Made by a program: the position numbers and the translations under genes. The notes under the pieces are model-generated. The model ran no database searches. It was not told the DNA's origin and was given only the letters and a program-made list of their open reading frames with translations. A stretch of DNA of 64,000 nt from NCBI RefSeq assembly GCF_004027225.2, contig NC_044288.2, positions 23,508,744-23,572,743 of the forward strand. The letters are read 5' to 3'. Below, in pieces: positions 21,772 through 33,324 of this stretch; the first letter of the stretch is position 1; each line of letters starts with the position of its first letter. This DNA is from Strigops habroptila (taxonomy: Eukaryota > Chordata > Aves > Psittaciformes > Psittacidae).

Positions 21772-23776
21772 GAACAAAATGGAACAAATTGGGGTGGGGA
21801 GAGGTTAATGCCCTGTGGTATGACATGCAGAAATGGCTGATAGGTGTCTAAACTTAGCAAGCCATACTGTGGCAAGCTGAGAAGAGCGTTGCTGGATGGA
21901 TGTATGGCAGGGTCAGAGCAAGGGGGATAACGAGGGAGCAATGAAAGAGAGCGGGATGTGCTGCTGGGGTAAAAGCAACAGATCTAAAGGCATAGTCCCA
22001 TTTGGTTCAGTACTAACATACACATTGTTTCAGTATGTCTCTAACACCTGAAGCTTGCTTTGGTGGGTTTGGCAGAAATCACAAATCTTGAATTATCTTA
22101 ATCCTAAATATCTCCCAGAACCATACACAAGCAGCAGTGGATTAGTGTTGCTGGTTGAGCTGCAAGACAGGCACCAAAGCACTGTCTGCTTTTCAGACAC
22201 CGTCCCCCAAATGCTGCCTGGAGAGCTGAGGAGCAGTGCAGATGAAGCCTCCACCACCCCTCAACAAGGGGAGGAGGTGAGCAGCTGCAGTGCATGAGGG
22301 GAGCTTTCTACCATCACCTGTGAAATAACATTTTGGTGAATAATTTCTCTAACAGGCAGGTTGAACAGCATCAGTGTACCCTCACTCTCAGTAGGCAGGG
22401 TAGTGTTAGCCATGCAGCAATTTCCCTGGCTTTTTCTGGGTATTTTCATATGGCATGATCAACACAAGGAGTTCTGTTACTATCCTGTGGAAGAACTGGT
22501 ACCCAAGTTGGATGATGGGCAATGATGGGGATATGGCAAAATGGTTCAGCGCTTCTGTACCCTCAGACCGCATCTTTCACCAGCACATGGGCAGCGTCTT
22601 GCAGAATAATTCCTGTAAGTGAATTGTTAAGGAAATTGTATTCCTGTTCATTTCCTGCCTCCTTCTTGGGGCCCATCGTTATGCTAAGCTGCTGACTTGT
22701 ATTGCATTGTTTTACTTTGCATGGTAATAAGTAAGGTACCTGGCTGATGCAATTTGAAATCCTATTGCTAGTGATTCCTGAGGTACTGCTCTTTCAGACA
22801 AAATGTGGTTCAGCTCTTCATTCTGTTTTTATTTGTGTCAAGTCTGCGCCTGCCAGACTTGCAGATCTGGTTCTTACACAGACACACACAGGAGCCATGT
22901 GAGGAATAGTGGCAGACCACAAAAAACTTTGAAATGTCCCTTCTACCTTCTCTGTCCTGCGATGGTTCCTCTCCTTGAACCTGTAAAGGTTGAAAACTAC
23001 AGTGCTCTGTCTCTTATGTTGTATTGAGTACCTATTATTGAGGTCCCTTTAGAGAGAGCAAATCTTGGCTGACTCAGCATGTTTCCATCCAAGAAACTTT
23101 ATACTTGTATTAGGTGCACAAAAGAAGCATTAAAGAAAATTAATGTTTGGTCTGTTATACCGGGCAGTAGCAGAATACAGGTGCCTGCTGGGTATGTGCA
23201 CTACCTGATACTGAGCCGATCTCCTAGGATAACATTGTCCACACAGTATCCAGAATTGAGCTTCATTTGAAGTGCTCAGCTCACCTGAAAACAGTATTTG
23301 GTTCTGGAGAAAAAAGTGGCAAATGGTGGAGATTAATGACAGATGAAGCAAAAACGGTTGGATGCCACTTGCAGGTTCTTAACAGAACTGCTGACCGGCG
23401 GTGACGCAGGCGCGGGCAGTCCTGGCATATCCAAACACTGCCTTTGTTGGTGCCCATCCTATTTGCTAACACATTGCTTTCATGACTCTCATCATTAGTG
23501 CCGCAAGCACATGAAGTATAAGTTAATTCTACTGTAACACAATTATTAAATCCATTAATCAAAGACAGGAGATCCGTAATTAACTTATTCTCCAGCATCA
23601 AGTAAATGATTCTGCTGTGAGCTTTAAGAAAGCAATTGTTCACTAATATGCAAAATACAGTGGGGCTGTTAGACTAGAAGGCTCTGTAATTGTATAATTA
23701 AATTATAAATTTTGCATATTTTAATAATATATTTTAATTATTTTCTTTGTAAAGTGAAAATATAGGATCATTAACC

Positions 23777-23790
23777 TTTTTTTTTTTTTT
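23777..23790 (+). repeat. Poly-T run in AT-rich patch
   Basis: Fourteen T bases, preceded by a strongly AT-rich stretch (about 23690-23750). It could be a degraded retroposon tail, but no retroposon body is recognised. Confidence 0.8.
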
Positions 23791-26700
23791 ATGGTTTTAC
23801 ATGTAATTTACTAAAAATGAGGGGGGAAGGGATATTTAATGTCTGTCCCCTGCAAGTTGACTGTTCTCATGTAAGGCTTTGGCGAGGCTTCTGGTGGCTC
23901 AGCTTGGACCTGTCTTCAGCAGTGACTGACTATAGATCTCTCCTGTGTCACAGTTCAGCATCACTGTTGTTGGTGACTGTAGGCATTCAAATTTTAACTT
24001 GCAAAGCTAGCACTGTTCTAGTACTAAATGCTTGGGTTTTATTTAATATAGGCTTACTGATTCCTTTTTACACAAATAAGTCTGGAGATCACTTTTCACA
24101 AGCTAGTGTTTCCTTCCAAGGGCCCAGATATTTCAAGGGTTTTTTTCAAGCCTGCTTCACATCTCTGCTATTCTTTAAGTAGACCATGTTTCTGAAAGCC
24201 TTTATCCAGAAACACTGGATAAAAGTAGTTTTATCTAGAAACACTCAAGCCTCCGGTTCCATAATACGAAGATGACACTAGAAACATTTAGGGAATCAGC
24301 AGTAGGTAATCAAACATTTCTCTGAAGCCATTCTTTTGAGAGGTGAGACTTACAGTGAGGAGACTTGCACAGAAGGTGTCACGAGGGCATTTCCGCCATG
24401 TGTCCTGACCACCTTTCCAGCCTGGCAAACCTTAGCTGCTCATTTGAACCTTTCTGTATGCACTTTAATCACAAGTACAATATAGAAGCAATAGCCAGCA
24501 TCATTCTCCTTCCTCTTGTGGGAGGCGGGGCATGAAGGTTTGTCCCCTTTCTGCCTTAGAGAGCACTAATGCGAAAGCATCCCCGTGTTCTGCACAGACC
24601 AGAGGTCTCATTTTCAGGTGTCATGTTCTAGTGCAGCAGCCTCTGCAGTTTAATAGAGCAGAAAGGGCTGGAACAACCCCTGGGGTCCCCAGCCTGTCCT
24701 GGGGTTGTGCGTGACACCCAGTTACCCATGCCACCAAGGGACAGATGGCATGGCTGAGAGGCTAGCAATGTCCATGTGTGCCCCTTGCTATGCTCAAGCC
24801 TTCCTGGGTGCAACTTCCAGCAGTATGTTTGAAGGCTGGCCTGGTGCTTGTTACAGACCTGTAACAAATGTGCTCTAAGCATTTGGAGAGGGGCTGGAAG
24901 AAAAAACCAACCAACCAACAAACCCCAAACCAACATGGTTCTAGCTCTGCTAATGTTTTGAGGTGCTTCCACCTAACAAAGACTGATAAGTAGTGTTAGC
25001 TCTGGCCAGTGGCTAGAGAGGCAGGTGTGTTTGTGTGTATCTGTCCATCCATTTCCCAGCAGAAGGGTGGTGACAAGAGTAGGTTTAAGCCTGAAGATGA
25101 CACTGGTGCTGCTACTAGTTGCATGTATCAGCAAAATTCTTAAATACAGCAAACCACAGTGTTTCCTGGAAAAGCCTAAGAGAGAGGGGGAGATTTCGGA
25201 AACTTGCAGACAATGAATATAGAGTAATTTTTCTTGGCAGCTTTAATGTTGACGGATAGGACAGTTTGCCTTGTCCAGTTTATATAAAAGCAGCTGATAT
25301 AAAATGACTTCATAGCTGGATATTTATGAAAAGTTTCATTTCAAATAATATAGTTTTTCCCTCTGGCGGTGCTGTGGTTTAGCCCTGTTATTACTGGGAA
25401 CTAAATCTTTAGGATATTCTAACTGTAACTGCAGGAGCTGTTTGATCTCTTCAGCAAAGTTAATAATTTCCAAAGCAATGGAAACTTTATAATGGAAAGT
25501 CTCATTAGCAAAAGCTACCTGTCCCTAAAACCAGTCAGGAAATCAGGCAGAGAGAGGAAACTTGGGGGATTTTCCTTTAGCTTCACCTGCCTGCTCTCAC
25601 AGTAATGCTGAAGAAAGTAGTGTTTTGTATTACAGGGAATGTACAGATAGACTGTAGTGGTCCTTCTCTAGAAAAGCAACTAGAAACCAATTTCTGATAT
25701 AAAGTAAAATTCTCGGCTGCACATAGATCTTGTATAAAATACACATCTCCTGAGGGAAACAGGATTCACGCCCAGTGCCAAACCCTCCCCCTGGGCCAGC
25801 ACTGCTCCGACATCTATGCAGGACAAGGGCTCAGGAGGAGGTTCTGGTACCCCCACTGAAACTTCCGAGCCTGTTTTTGAAAGCGTGAGTCTTACCTATT
25901 GTGTGCCAGAGCAGTGGTATAAATGGGATATTCTCAAGTGATTCACTTACCCTTTTTGGAGCACGCGGAGTTAAGGGCTGCAGGCCCACACCGTGCATGG
26001 TGTTGGTCGGGCACCGGAGTCCCACAACAGTCTGGAAAGGCAGAGTGGGACCTGCTGGAGCTGCTGGCTGTGCTGGCTCCTCCTGTTCCTCATGCAAAAC
26101 CATAGATCAGACTCCAGCCCCTTCTTCCCACATCTTCTTCAAAGACACAATTAGCTCTGACCATTGTTAAAAAGGTAAATGTATCTGCAGCAGAAGCAGG
26201 TTCAGGCTGTGAGCTCTGGTAGTACAGCTTCCAACTAAGTCTTGCAAAAAGCCTGTTGTCTGGACAGTGGTGTTCAGATCAAAATGACCCAGCAAAGCAG
26301 CTGCAGAAGAGAGCAGGAATCTTCCTCCCACCACTGTTCGTCGGTTGGAATTGTTCCAAAATTTAACACTTCTGACAAACATTTATGTTCATATGTGACC
26401 AGAGAGCTTGAAAAGACATGCACTGTGCTGTCCAGTGGAGGGGACATGCAGGTTGTGTGTGGGTAGAGGAGGCTTTGCTGGCTTTAGTCTGAGGTGGTTT
26501 AGGCATCATGAGTCGTGCAGCAGTAGAAGGTGGAAGTTTTGAGAGGGGACAGGGCGAAGCTTCAGAGTGAGCAAGTACAGAAAGCAAGGCTTGAGGCAAG
26601 CTTGGAGGGCGGCACTTACCACTGAAGGAAGGGTTGGCAGCACAGGTATTGCCTCTTGCTCTTAGATTTCCTGGTGTTCTCAGGACTTTGTCCAAACAGG

Positions 26701-29700
26701 ACAACATCAAAGAATCCTGCAGATTGACACTTCTGGGCTTTCAGGCTTATAATTCTGGTCAGGAAGAGCAATCTCCAGGTAAGATCATTCTTCTAAATAC
26801 TTGGAGGTTAAAAAAGAAGCAAACAAAACTATCAGTGGTGGATCACTATCGCAAATGTTGAAGACCACATAGTGCCCCTAGGAAGATGATGCTTTTCTAG
26901 GGATATTTGCTACTCCTACCTTTTGTTAATGTTTACGCTTTTGGGGTCAGGGCTCTGGGTTCCATTTGCCAATTTCTAGAAGCCCAGTGCTAGTCCTGGC
27001 CCCTTCACTCTCTTGCTGTTTCTGGGGTCACAGTTCATCTGTGATAGCTCTTAGCTTTACATAGTTGTTTCTAATCAAGGGCATGGTAGCTAGAAATGGC
27101 ATTAAGTGAGGGAATATGAATGAAAACTGTGCATGAGCATGAGTTAAGAAGTAAAGGCTCGTTTAAATTAATAGCCCATTAACTTCAGTGGGCTCAGGAT
27201 TTCACCCTGTGCTCTTAGCTTAGCCAGCTTTGTGCTTGCGCTGGCAGGGCAGACGTCTTTGTCCCTGTCCAACGGGGCATGCTGCAGGTTGTTTTCCTGT
27301 CCAGGTTGACACTCTTGGAAGTCTCAACCTATTCCAGCTGCAGTGTGGTTAGAGATACCAACCACAAACATCTTGCATGCACTGAAAGTCATAATGGTTT
27401 TCATTAATTGCTGACCTACTTGTCCAAAAGAGGTGTATGAAAGCACAAGCTGTTTTAAAGGGCTGGTATGGTCTTACATTTGTCATTATGTTTCATGGCA
27501 ACTGACATGAATCTAAATCTGCCCTAAAGAGGCTTTCTATTAAGTGACTACCTCTCCTTATAGAAAATACTATGTAAATGGTATCCATTGCTGCAGGAGT
27601 GGATTACTCTTATTGTATCAATAGACCGAAAAGGATACTGCTCTCATGCTGCTCTCCTGTACCACGTACAGCACACTGCAAAGGCAAACCTACTCGTCTT
27701 TGTGCTTCAGAGCACAAAGTTGTGGACTGCAGGGAAAGGAAATGCCAGAACATCTCTGGGAAAATCTGAACTGATACTATAAAGCCAAAACTTACTCTCT
27801 CCTTTGGGAGAAACAAGGAAACAAGGCACTGCAGGTGGGCATAAGTCTCAAAATGGATAAAATGAAAACTCTAGACTGGTGGGAGGACTTGGTCTGACAG
27901 CAGTGATGAGAGCCATCTGCATGGTCAGACCTTAGCTGTGGAACTTTAATTCCATGTTCTCTGGAGTTTAAGGATTTGGTTTTGGGGGTCTCAATCCAAT
28001 AAAATATAATAGAGTACCAAATTAATAAAAATCTACATGCTTTTTAATTCGGTGGAACTGAAAAACCATTGAAACTGAAACAGGCCATTTCTGTCCAAAT
28101 CCCTCTTCTGGTAGAGGTTTGGGTAAATGGTGGAACTCTGCAGCATGGCTGAAAGTAAAACCCCTACAACACTCTGGAAAAAACAAAAACAGATGATTTC
28201 TTCCTGTTTTCAGTTCACAATTCTTAACTCTTCTGTTCATTTAGCTTACTAGCAGGGATGATCACCCAGATTGTTAGCTCCCAAAATACAGCTTTCTTCT
28301 TTGCAGTTGTAGGTACCTGCACTAACCTGATGAAGAAAGTAAGACACAACACAGATTTTTGTGCCCAACAATAGCAGCTTGCAGTTCAATATTGAGTCTC
28401 CTGGTGAATTGCTAAGTGAGTAAAACACAATTAAAAAAAGTTTCAAACCACAGGGATTTTGAGAACTGCAGTCTGTTTGAGACAGATCTCAAAAGGGGAG
28501 GGAGAAAGAAAGAAAATGCACCAAATTATTCATTACAGACTTCACACTCACCTCAGATTAACAAGATGCCCATTGTCTGATCCCAAGTTTAACAACAGGC
28601 TGTAATTTAAAATAGCTTTTATTCATCAATGAAGAGAAAAGTTATTTCAGTGAGAATCTGGAGAAACCCTGTGCCAGGTGTAAGCACTAAACAGTCTTCC
28701 CTTTTGAAGACACGGCTTGCTGTCTGGCTGTGTGTTGTGACACTAAATACAGTAAGCAAATGAGAGTGGGGTCTGCTACCAATTCAAGCAGTAGGTTTGC
28801 AATGGAATTAACCTTTTAAAAATGCAAAGTATTCCTTAGAGCAGATGGTAGTGTTTGCATATACAAATACCTCTTGGAAATCATAATGTAAATCACATGT
28901 CCTGAAACTCCTCAGCTGAACCCTTCATCATCCTGAAAATGAAAACTAACCCTCTTCCCAGCTCAGACTGGTGGCTGCTGCAGCAGGACCAGCTCCTGCT
29001 GGTGCTGGGCTGAAGTGGGCACAAGAAGAGTGAGGGGAAAAACAAGGAGTGGGGAGGGGAGCATAGAAAGAAGCAGGGGATGCTGGGATGTGCTAGAAGG
29101 TGGTATGTCTCTGTCCCTCACTGATCTTAGGCACATTATGTGTTAGCTCTAGAGGAGGGCTGCAAATAGGCTGTGTTAGCCTATTTTAACTCTCCTCTGT
29201 AGTGCAGCTCCTTTATACTTTAAACTGGATTAAATGAATCCCCAAAATGCTTCATGCTACTGTGGCTAGAATGCTTTTGGTCCCAGTGCTAGGTAGGGTG
29301 ATTCTCTGCAGCATGTTATGAGACTTTGTATTCCTCTGGGTTGCACCAGACACAAGCATTTTCATCGGCTGAGAGCTCCTCAAGTTACTCATGTTGCCTG
29401 GACTGCTGCTCACTATCCATTCGGCTTTCCTATGCTAACACATATTCACAAGCATTTGTCCACAAAGGCTTAAAGTGCAAACGTTCTTAAAAAGAGACAG
29501 ATTGCAGAAGCTGCACCTTTAGGAAGTATACATAAGGCAAGGATACAGCAGACCAGATCATCACTAAAGCAGAATTTGCTTAAAAAGCAAGTCAGTCTTT
29601 TCCTCTGTATATTCACATTTTGCCAGGAGGACAAACAAACCAGTGCCATGGGGGAATAGTAAATGTTGGGGTAATTCTGTCCTGTGGCTCATCCAGATTT

Positions 29701-30540
29701 GTGGTGCCAAGTTCCTCAGAGCTATAGGGCAGATGTCAGTGGCAGGCAAAAGAGCTCCCACCTCAGGAACCATCAGCCTGGCAGCTCTTTCAGAGGTTAG
29801 GCTGCTACTCAGAACCCCTCCTGTTCCCTGTGGAAGGCTTAGCCCTTAAGGAACAGAGCTGTGTGCAGTGCTTGCCTGTGACTTTGTTCTCACTTGCAGC
29901 TTATGTGTTACATACTGGTCCTTCGTGGGAAAGGCTTATTTTCAGTTGGTGTCTGCTGACATATTAGGACTTATCTTTGTACTCCAGTGACATGGAAGCT
30001 GCTCTGCACTCTATACCTATGGGGATATGAAAGTCTAATCTTGAATTCAGTGGTGTTTCTAGCTTGTGCTAGACAACACCTGAGATGGGAAAGACTTGGG
30101 ATTGTGCAGTGCATCATCCTCTCTGCTCTGAATAACACGTCTGGGCTCACAACGCTCATCTGTCACTGCCCTCCTCCTGCATCCCACATGGGATGACAGC
30201 AACACCAATAACAACCCCAGGCTGCTCCAGAACATCAGTGCAGCTGATTTGCTTCACTCTAGGATATATTGCCAAACATTAATTTTGCCTCCCCTGCCAT
30301 GCCTGATGCACCTGCAGTAGGATAGAGGCTAGGTGGCTTCCTTTGTCTCTTACTTTCTATATCCCGTCTTTACTGAGCATCAGTTTGACAACTGAAATGG
30401 CCTCAGGACCGGTCTTTGTGCACCCCAACTGAGGCTGGAGTTAATATCTTGCGTTGCAGCAGGACTATAGAGGGAGACACATACACAGTGTGAGGTGTAT
30501 TGAAGTCCATCAGTGAGAGAAAATTGCATGTAGGAGCAAA

Positions 30541-30800
30541 TCATAGAATCATAGAATAGTTAGGGTTGGAAAGGACCTTAAGATCATCTAATTCCAACCC
30601 TTCTGCCATGGGCAGGGACACCACACGCTAAACCATGTCACGCAAGACTCTGTCCAACCTAGCCTTGAGCACTGCCAGGGATGGGGCATTCACAACATCC
30701 TTGGGCAACCTGTTCCAGTGTCTCACCACACTCACAGTAGAGAACTTCTTCCTTATAGCTAACCTAAACTTCCCCTGTTTAAGTTTAAATCCATTCTGAA
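30541..30800 (-). mobile_element. CR1 LINE 3' fragment
   Basis: It begins with TCATAGAATCATAGAAT, the reverse complement of the CR1 tail. On the minus strand it encodes the CR1 ORF2 C-terminus ([26 protein letters not shown]), ending LRDMV plus stop. It is closely similar to the tail of the copy at 7490-7700, so probably the same or a related subfamily. It lies 2.2 kb past the GABRP stop. Confidence 0.93.
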
Positions 30801-31402
30801 GTCCGTATTTTCTAGCTTTTGAGAGTTTCTCAAGATGTTTCCCTTGGTCAAGCCAACAGCTCTTTAAGAATATTCTCATAAGGTATTTGAAAAAAACCCT
30901 CCTTCTCCTACTACCTTCTGTCCCTCCCCTCCTTCCTTCTTGAAGTTACCAAAATCAGCAAGAAATGAGAATAGACAGAGCTGACACTTTTCAAGACAAC
31001 ATCCTGTTAACTAGGCTGGGTCAATAAAAATCATTTTGCTGCACAGAGGTATAACTTAAAATAAGTCCCAAGCAACTTCAGAGCAGAAAGTTGTAAGGGA
31101 AGCAGCATCTAATGAAAACAAGCCTTGAGAGTGGCAGTCTGCTATAACATACAAAGAAATTCCTTTTGTTAACAATATTTGGCAGCTGGTGTAGAACACA
31201 TCAGGACATTTTAGTTGGGTTTTAAAGAAAGAAATTAATACAGAAAGAAGGTAATGATTTCAGTTTGGTTGTTTTTTTTTTTTAATAGAGGATCTCTCTG
31301 GGGGTTTGTGTTCATATCACAAACGTTCACTTGATTACATTTTATGGGATGGACTTTAAATGCCAGTATATACAAGCCAACATTTCATTATTGGAGTTTG
31401 TG

Positions 31403-31408
31403 TTTATT
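31403..31408 (-). promoter_or_regulatory. Possible GABRP polyadenylation signal
   Basis: TTTATT on plus reads AATAAA on minus, about 1.6 kb beyond the GABRP stop codon. It is the first canonical hexamer I noticed downstream. The implied 3' untranslated length is reasonable, but no transcript evidence is available. Confidence 0.3.
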
Positions 31409-33021
31409 CACTTGCATTGTCAGTCTGCTCCCCTTTGCCTTTTTGTGCTGCTCTTTGTAAAAGCTGTGATTTATGAATATGTGGTTTAGATCCTTCACAA
31501 TAGAGTGTGGAGAAGTGGTTCGATAAAAAGTTATTAAAGTAAAAAAATCCATAGTTTCACGTGCTTTGCCCACCTTCTACAGGAACCTCCAGTAAGACAC
31601 GCTTACCCTAAGCAAACAACTGCATGCATGATACTGTAATATAAGCTACCTGCTGAGAGGCCTCACTCAGTCAGAACTCCTGCTGAATGGTGGCTACTGT
31701 AGGCAATGACAGGTTTGCCTAACAGAACTGCAGGAATTCACCCTCAAAGTTAGGAAGGTTGCACAGACCAAAAAGAGGGGGAGAGGGAGAGATCTGCCAT
31801 AAAAGGTCCATTTTAAAGTCGGGAAATAAAGACTTCCAGTAGCCTTAAAAGGCAGTTGGTTCTCAAATGTGTGTGCATGCCACATACTTATTTTTACAAC
31901 AAAGCTCTCAGTCCTGCTGGTTGCAGGATAACCAAACCTGACCAGCAGTTTCCAGAGCCCAGCTGGATTTCTGCAGAAGCCTAACACTGTTTCAGCCTAA
32001 AATAGTAAGTGAAAGGCTGATTTAGATCATCGTAGGTCAGTGCCACACAGGGTTTTTCACCCAGCAGCACTGCTGACTTGCCACAGCTGCACAGCCACAT
32101 AAAGGAGGGGATGACATATTGGCCAGTCTTGCATATGGCTAGCAAGGAACAAGAGCTGCTTCTGGCATTGGAAGCTGAAGGAGGCACTCTGCAGGATGAA
32201 AAAGAATTTGTGAGGAAGACACAAGGATTTGTGGTAGAATCTGTTCAGCTGCAACACAACAGTACAAGAGACGGGTTACAAAATAGTTTTGCTGCTTATA
32301 TTTTGTGTTCCTGAATCTCTGAAAAAATGCAGCTCTACAAACAAAAACACCCTCTGTGTCTCAGGAATGGATAACTTCAGCAAGCAAGGGTCACCTCAAT
32401 GAGTCTAACAGGTATTGAAAGCAATGAGGCACACCACTGCGCCAGTGCCAGCCGCACCAAACCCCCTGATCTGGCACTACATCACCCCAGGACAAGGAAG
32501 CACCGTGCACGGAGCCTGCGCAGCACACACTGCTGATGCCTTCGGTCCTCTTGAACAGAGGAGCTATTGAGACTGCAATCACAGTCCCTCTGTTATCTCT
32601 GGCAAACAAAGAATAACAGCTATAATCCTATATCCTCTTGGATATAGGATTACTACAAGGTTCCGTCCTGCCTCAGAGTACATGAAGGTAATTTTGCCAC
32701 CTGTAGTGCTCTATAGCCTGCCTCGTGCAGTCCTACACACCCATCTTCAGCCAGGTGAGAGGCTGGATGCTAGAATGAAGAGCAGGTATCAGCAGAAGAG
32801 CCCAATACAGCCACTCAGCTGAACAAGCACTTGTCCAGTGTCAACATTGCTAATGCTGAAGCACCAAGGCTTTGCACCTTGCATGCCTCATACTCTTCTG
32901 TACATCAGGAAACACAACAGAGCAGTTTGTCCACGTTGGATTCACTGAGGTTAGATACCTAGATGCCCATTGGCAAGGTTCCTCTCCTACTGAAGTAGGA
33001 GAATGAAGCAACTAATTTCTA
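31409..33021 (-). other. Probable GABRP 3' untranslated / downstream region
   Basis: No coding exon is seen. It holds a perfect 13-bp hairpin at 32623-32652. Whether it is transcribed depends on which polyadenylation site is used. Confidence 0.4.
32623..32652. repeat. Perfect 13-bp inverted repeat with 4-nt loop
   Basis: TAATCCTATATCC (32623-32635) and GGATATAGGATTA (32640-32652) are exact reverse complements around the loop TCTT. It lies about 370 nt downstream of the GABRP stop codon. Confidence 0.97.
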
Positions 33022-33324
33022 CTAAAAGTATAGGTAGTAAACCCAATAAAACACATTGGCCAGCATGAAGAACAAAGGGAAAAGCAATTTGGAGTAGTGG
33101 TCTACATTGTTGGGGTTCTGAATTGTGAAATAACTAATAATCCTGTGCATTTTGTTTCTCAAGACACGTTTGATTTTCTCATGAGTTTTCATGGTCAAGT
33201 CACTGCAGTTAACATTATCATCAGAAATCTCAATGCTTGTAAAGCTGATTTTCCCTCTGTAGCCGGTGAGGATGTTAGCAATGTTGACTTCTTCCATGTC
33301 TTTAGTGAGTTCATTTGAAGGCCC
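33022..33324 (-). CDS. GABRP: GABRP coding exon 9: intracellular loop, TM4 and stop
   Basis: 303 nt from a TTGCTTCCTAG acceptor to TAG. It encodes the TM3-TM4 cytoplasmic loop ([29 protein letters not shown]) and TM4 to the C-terminus. Confidence 0.95.
   Translation of the reverse strand, partial: GPSNELTKDMEEVNIANILTGYRGKISFTSIEISDDNVNCSDLTMKTHEKIKRVLRNKMHRIISYFTIQNPNNVDHYSKLLFPLFFMLANVFYWVYYLYF

Larger units (their letters stand above)
19310..30540. other. Intergenic / 5' region between KAZALD1-like gene and GABRP 3' end
   Basis: About 11 kb with no recognisable protein-coding exon apart from the possible untranslated exon at 21640. Contents I can name are a 17-base G run at 21465-21481, a T run at 23777-23790 beside an AT-rich patch (23690-23750), and a TATATAAAAG string near 25280. 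Confidence 0.55.

Noticed and set aside
24640-24980. Possible degenerate repeat (GGGCTGGAACAACCCCTGGG...)
   Set aside because: Vaguely CR1-like wording but no tail or ORF2 match that I can support.
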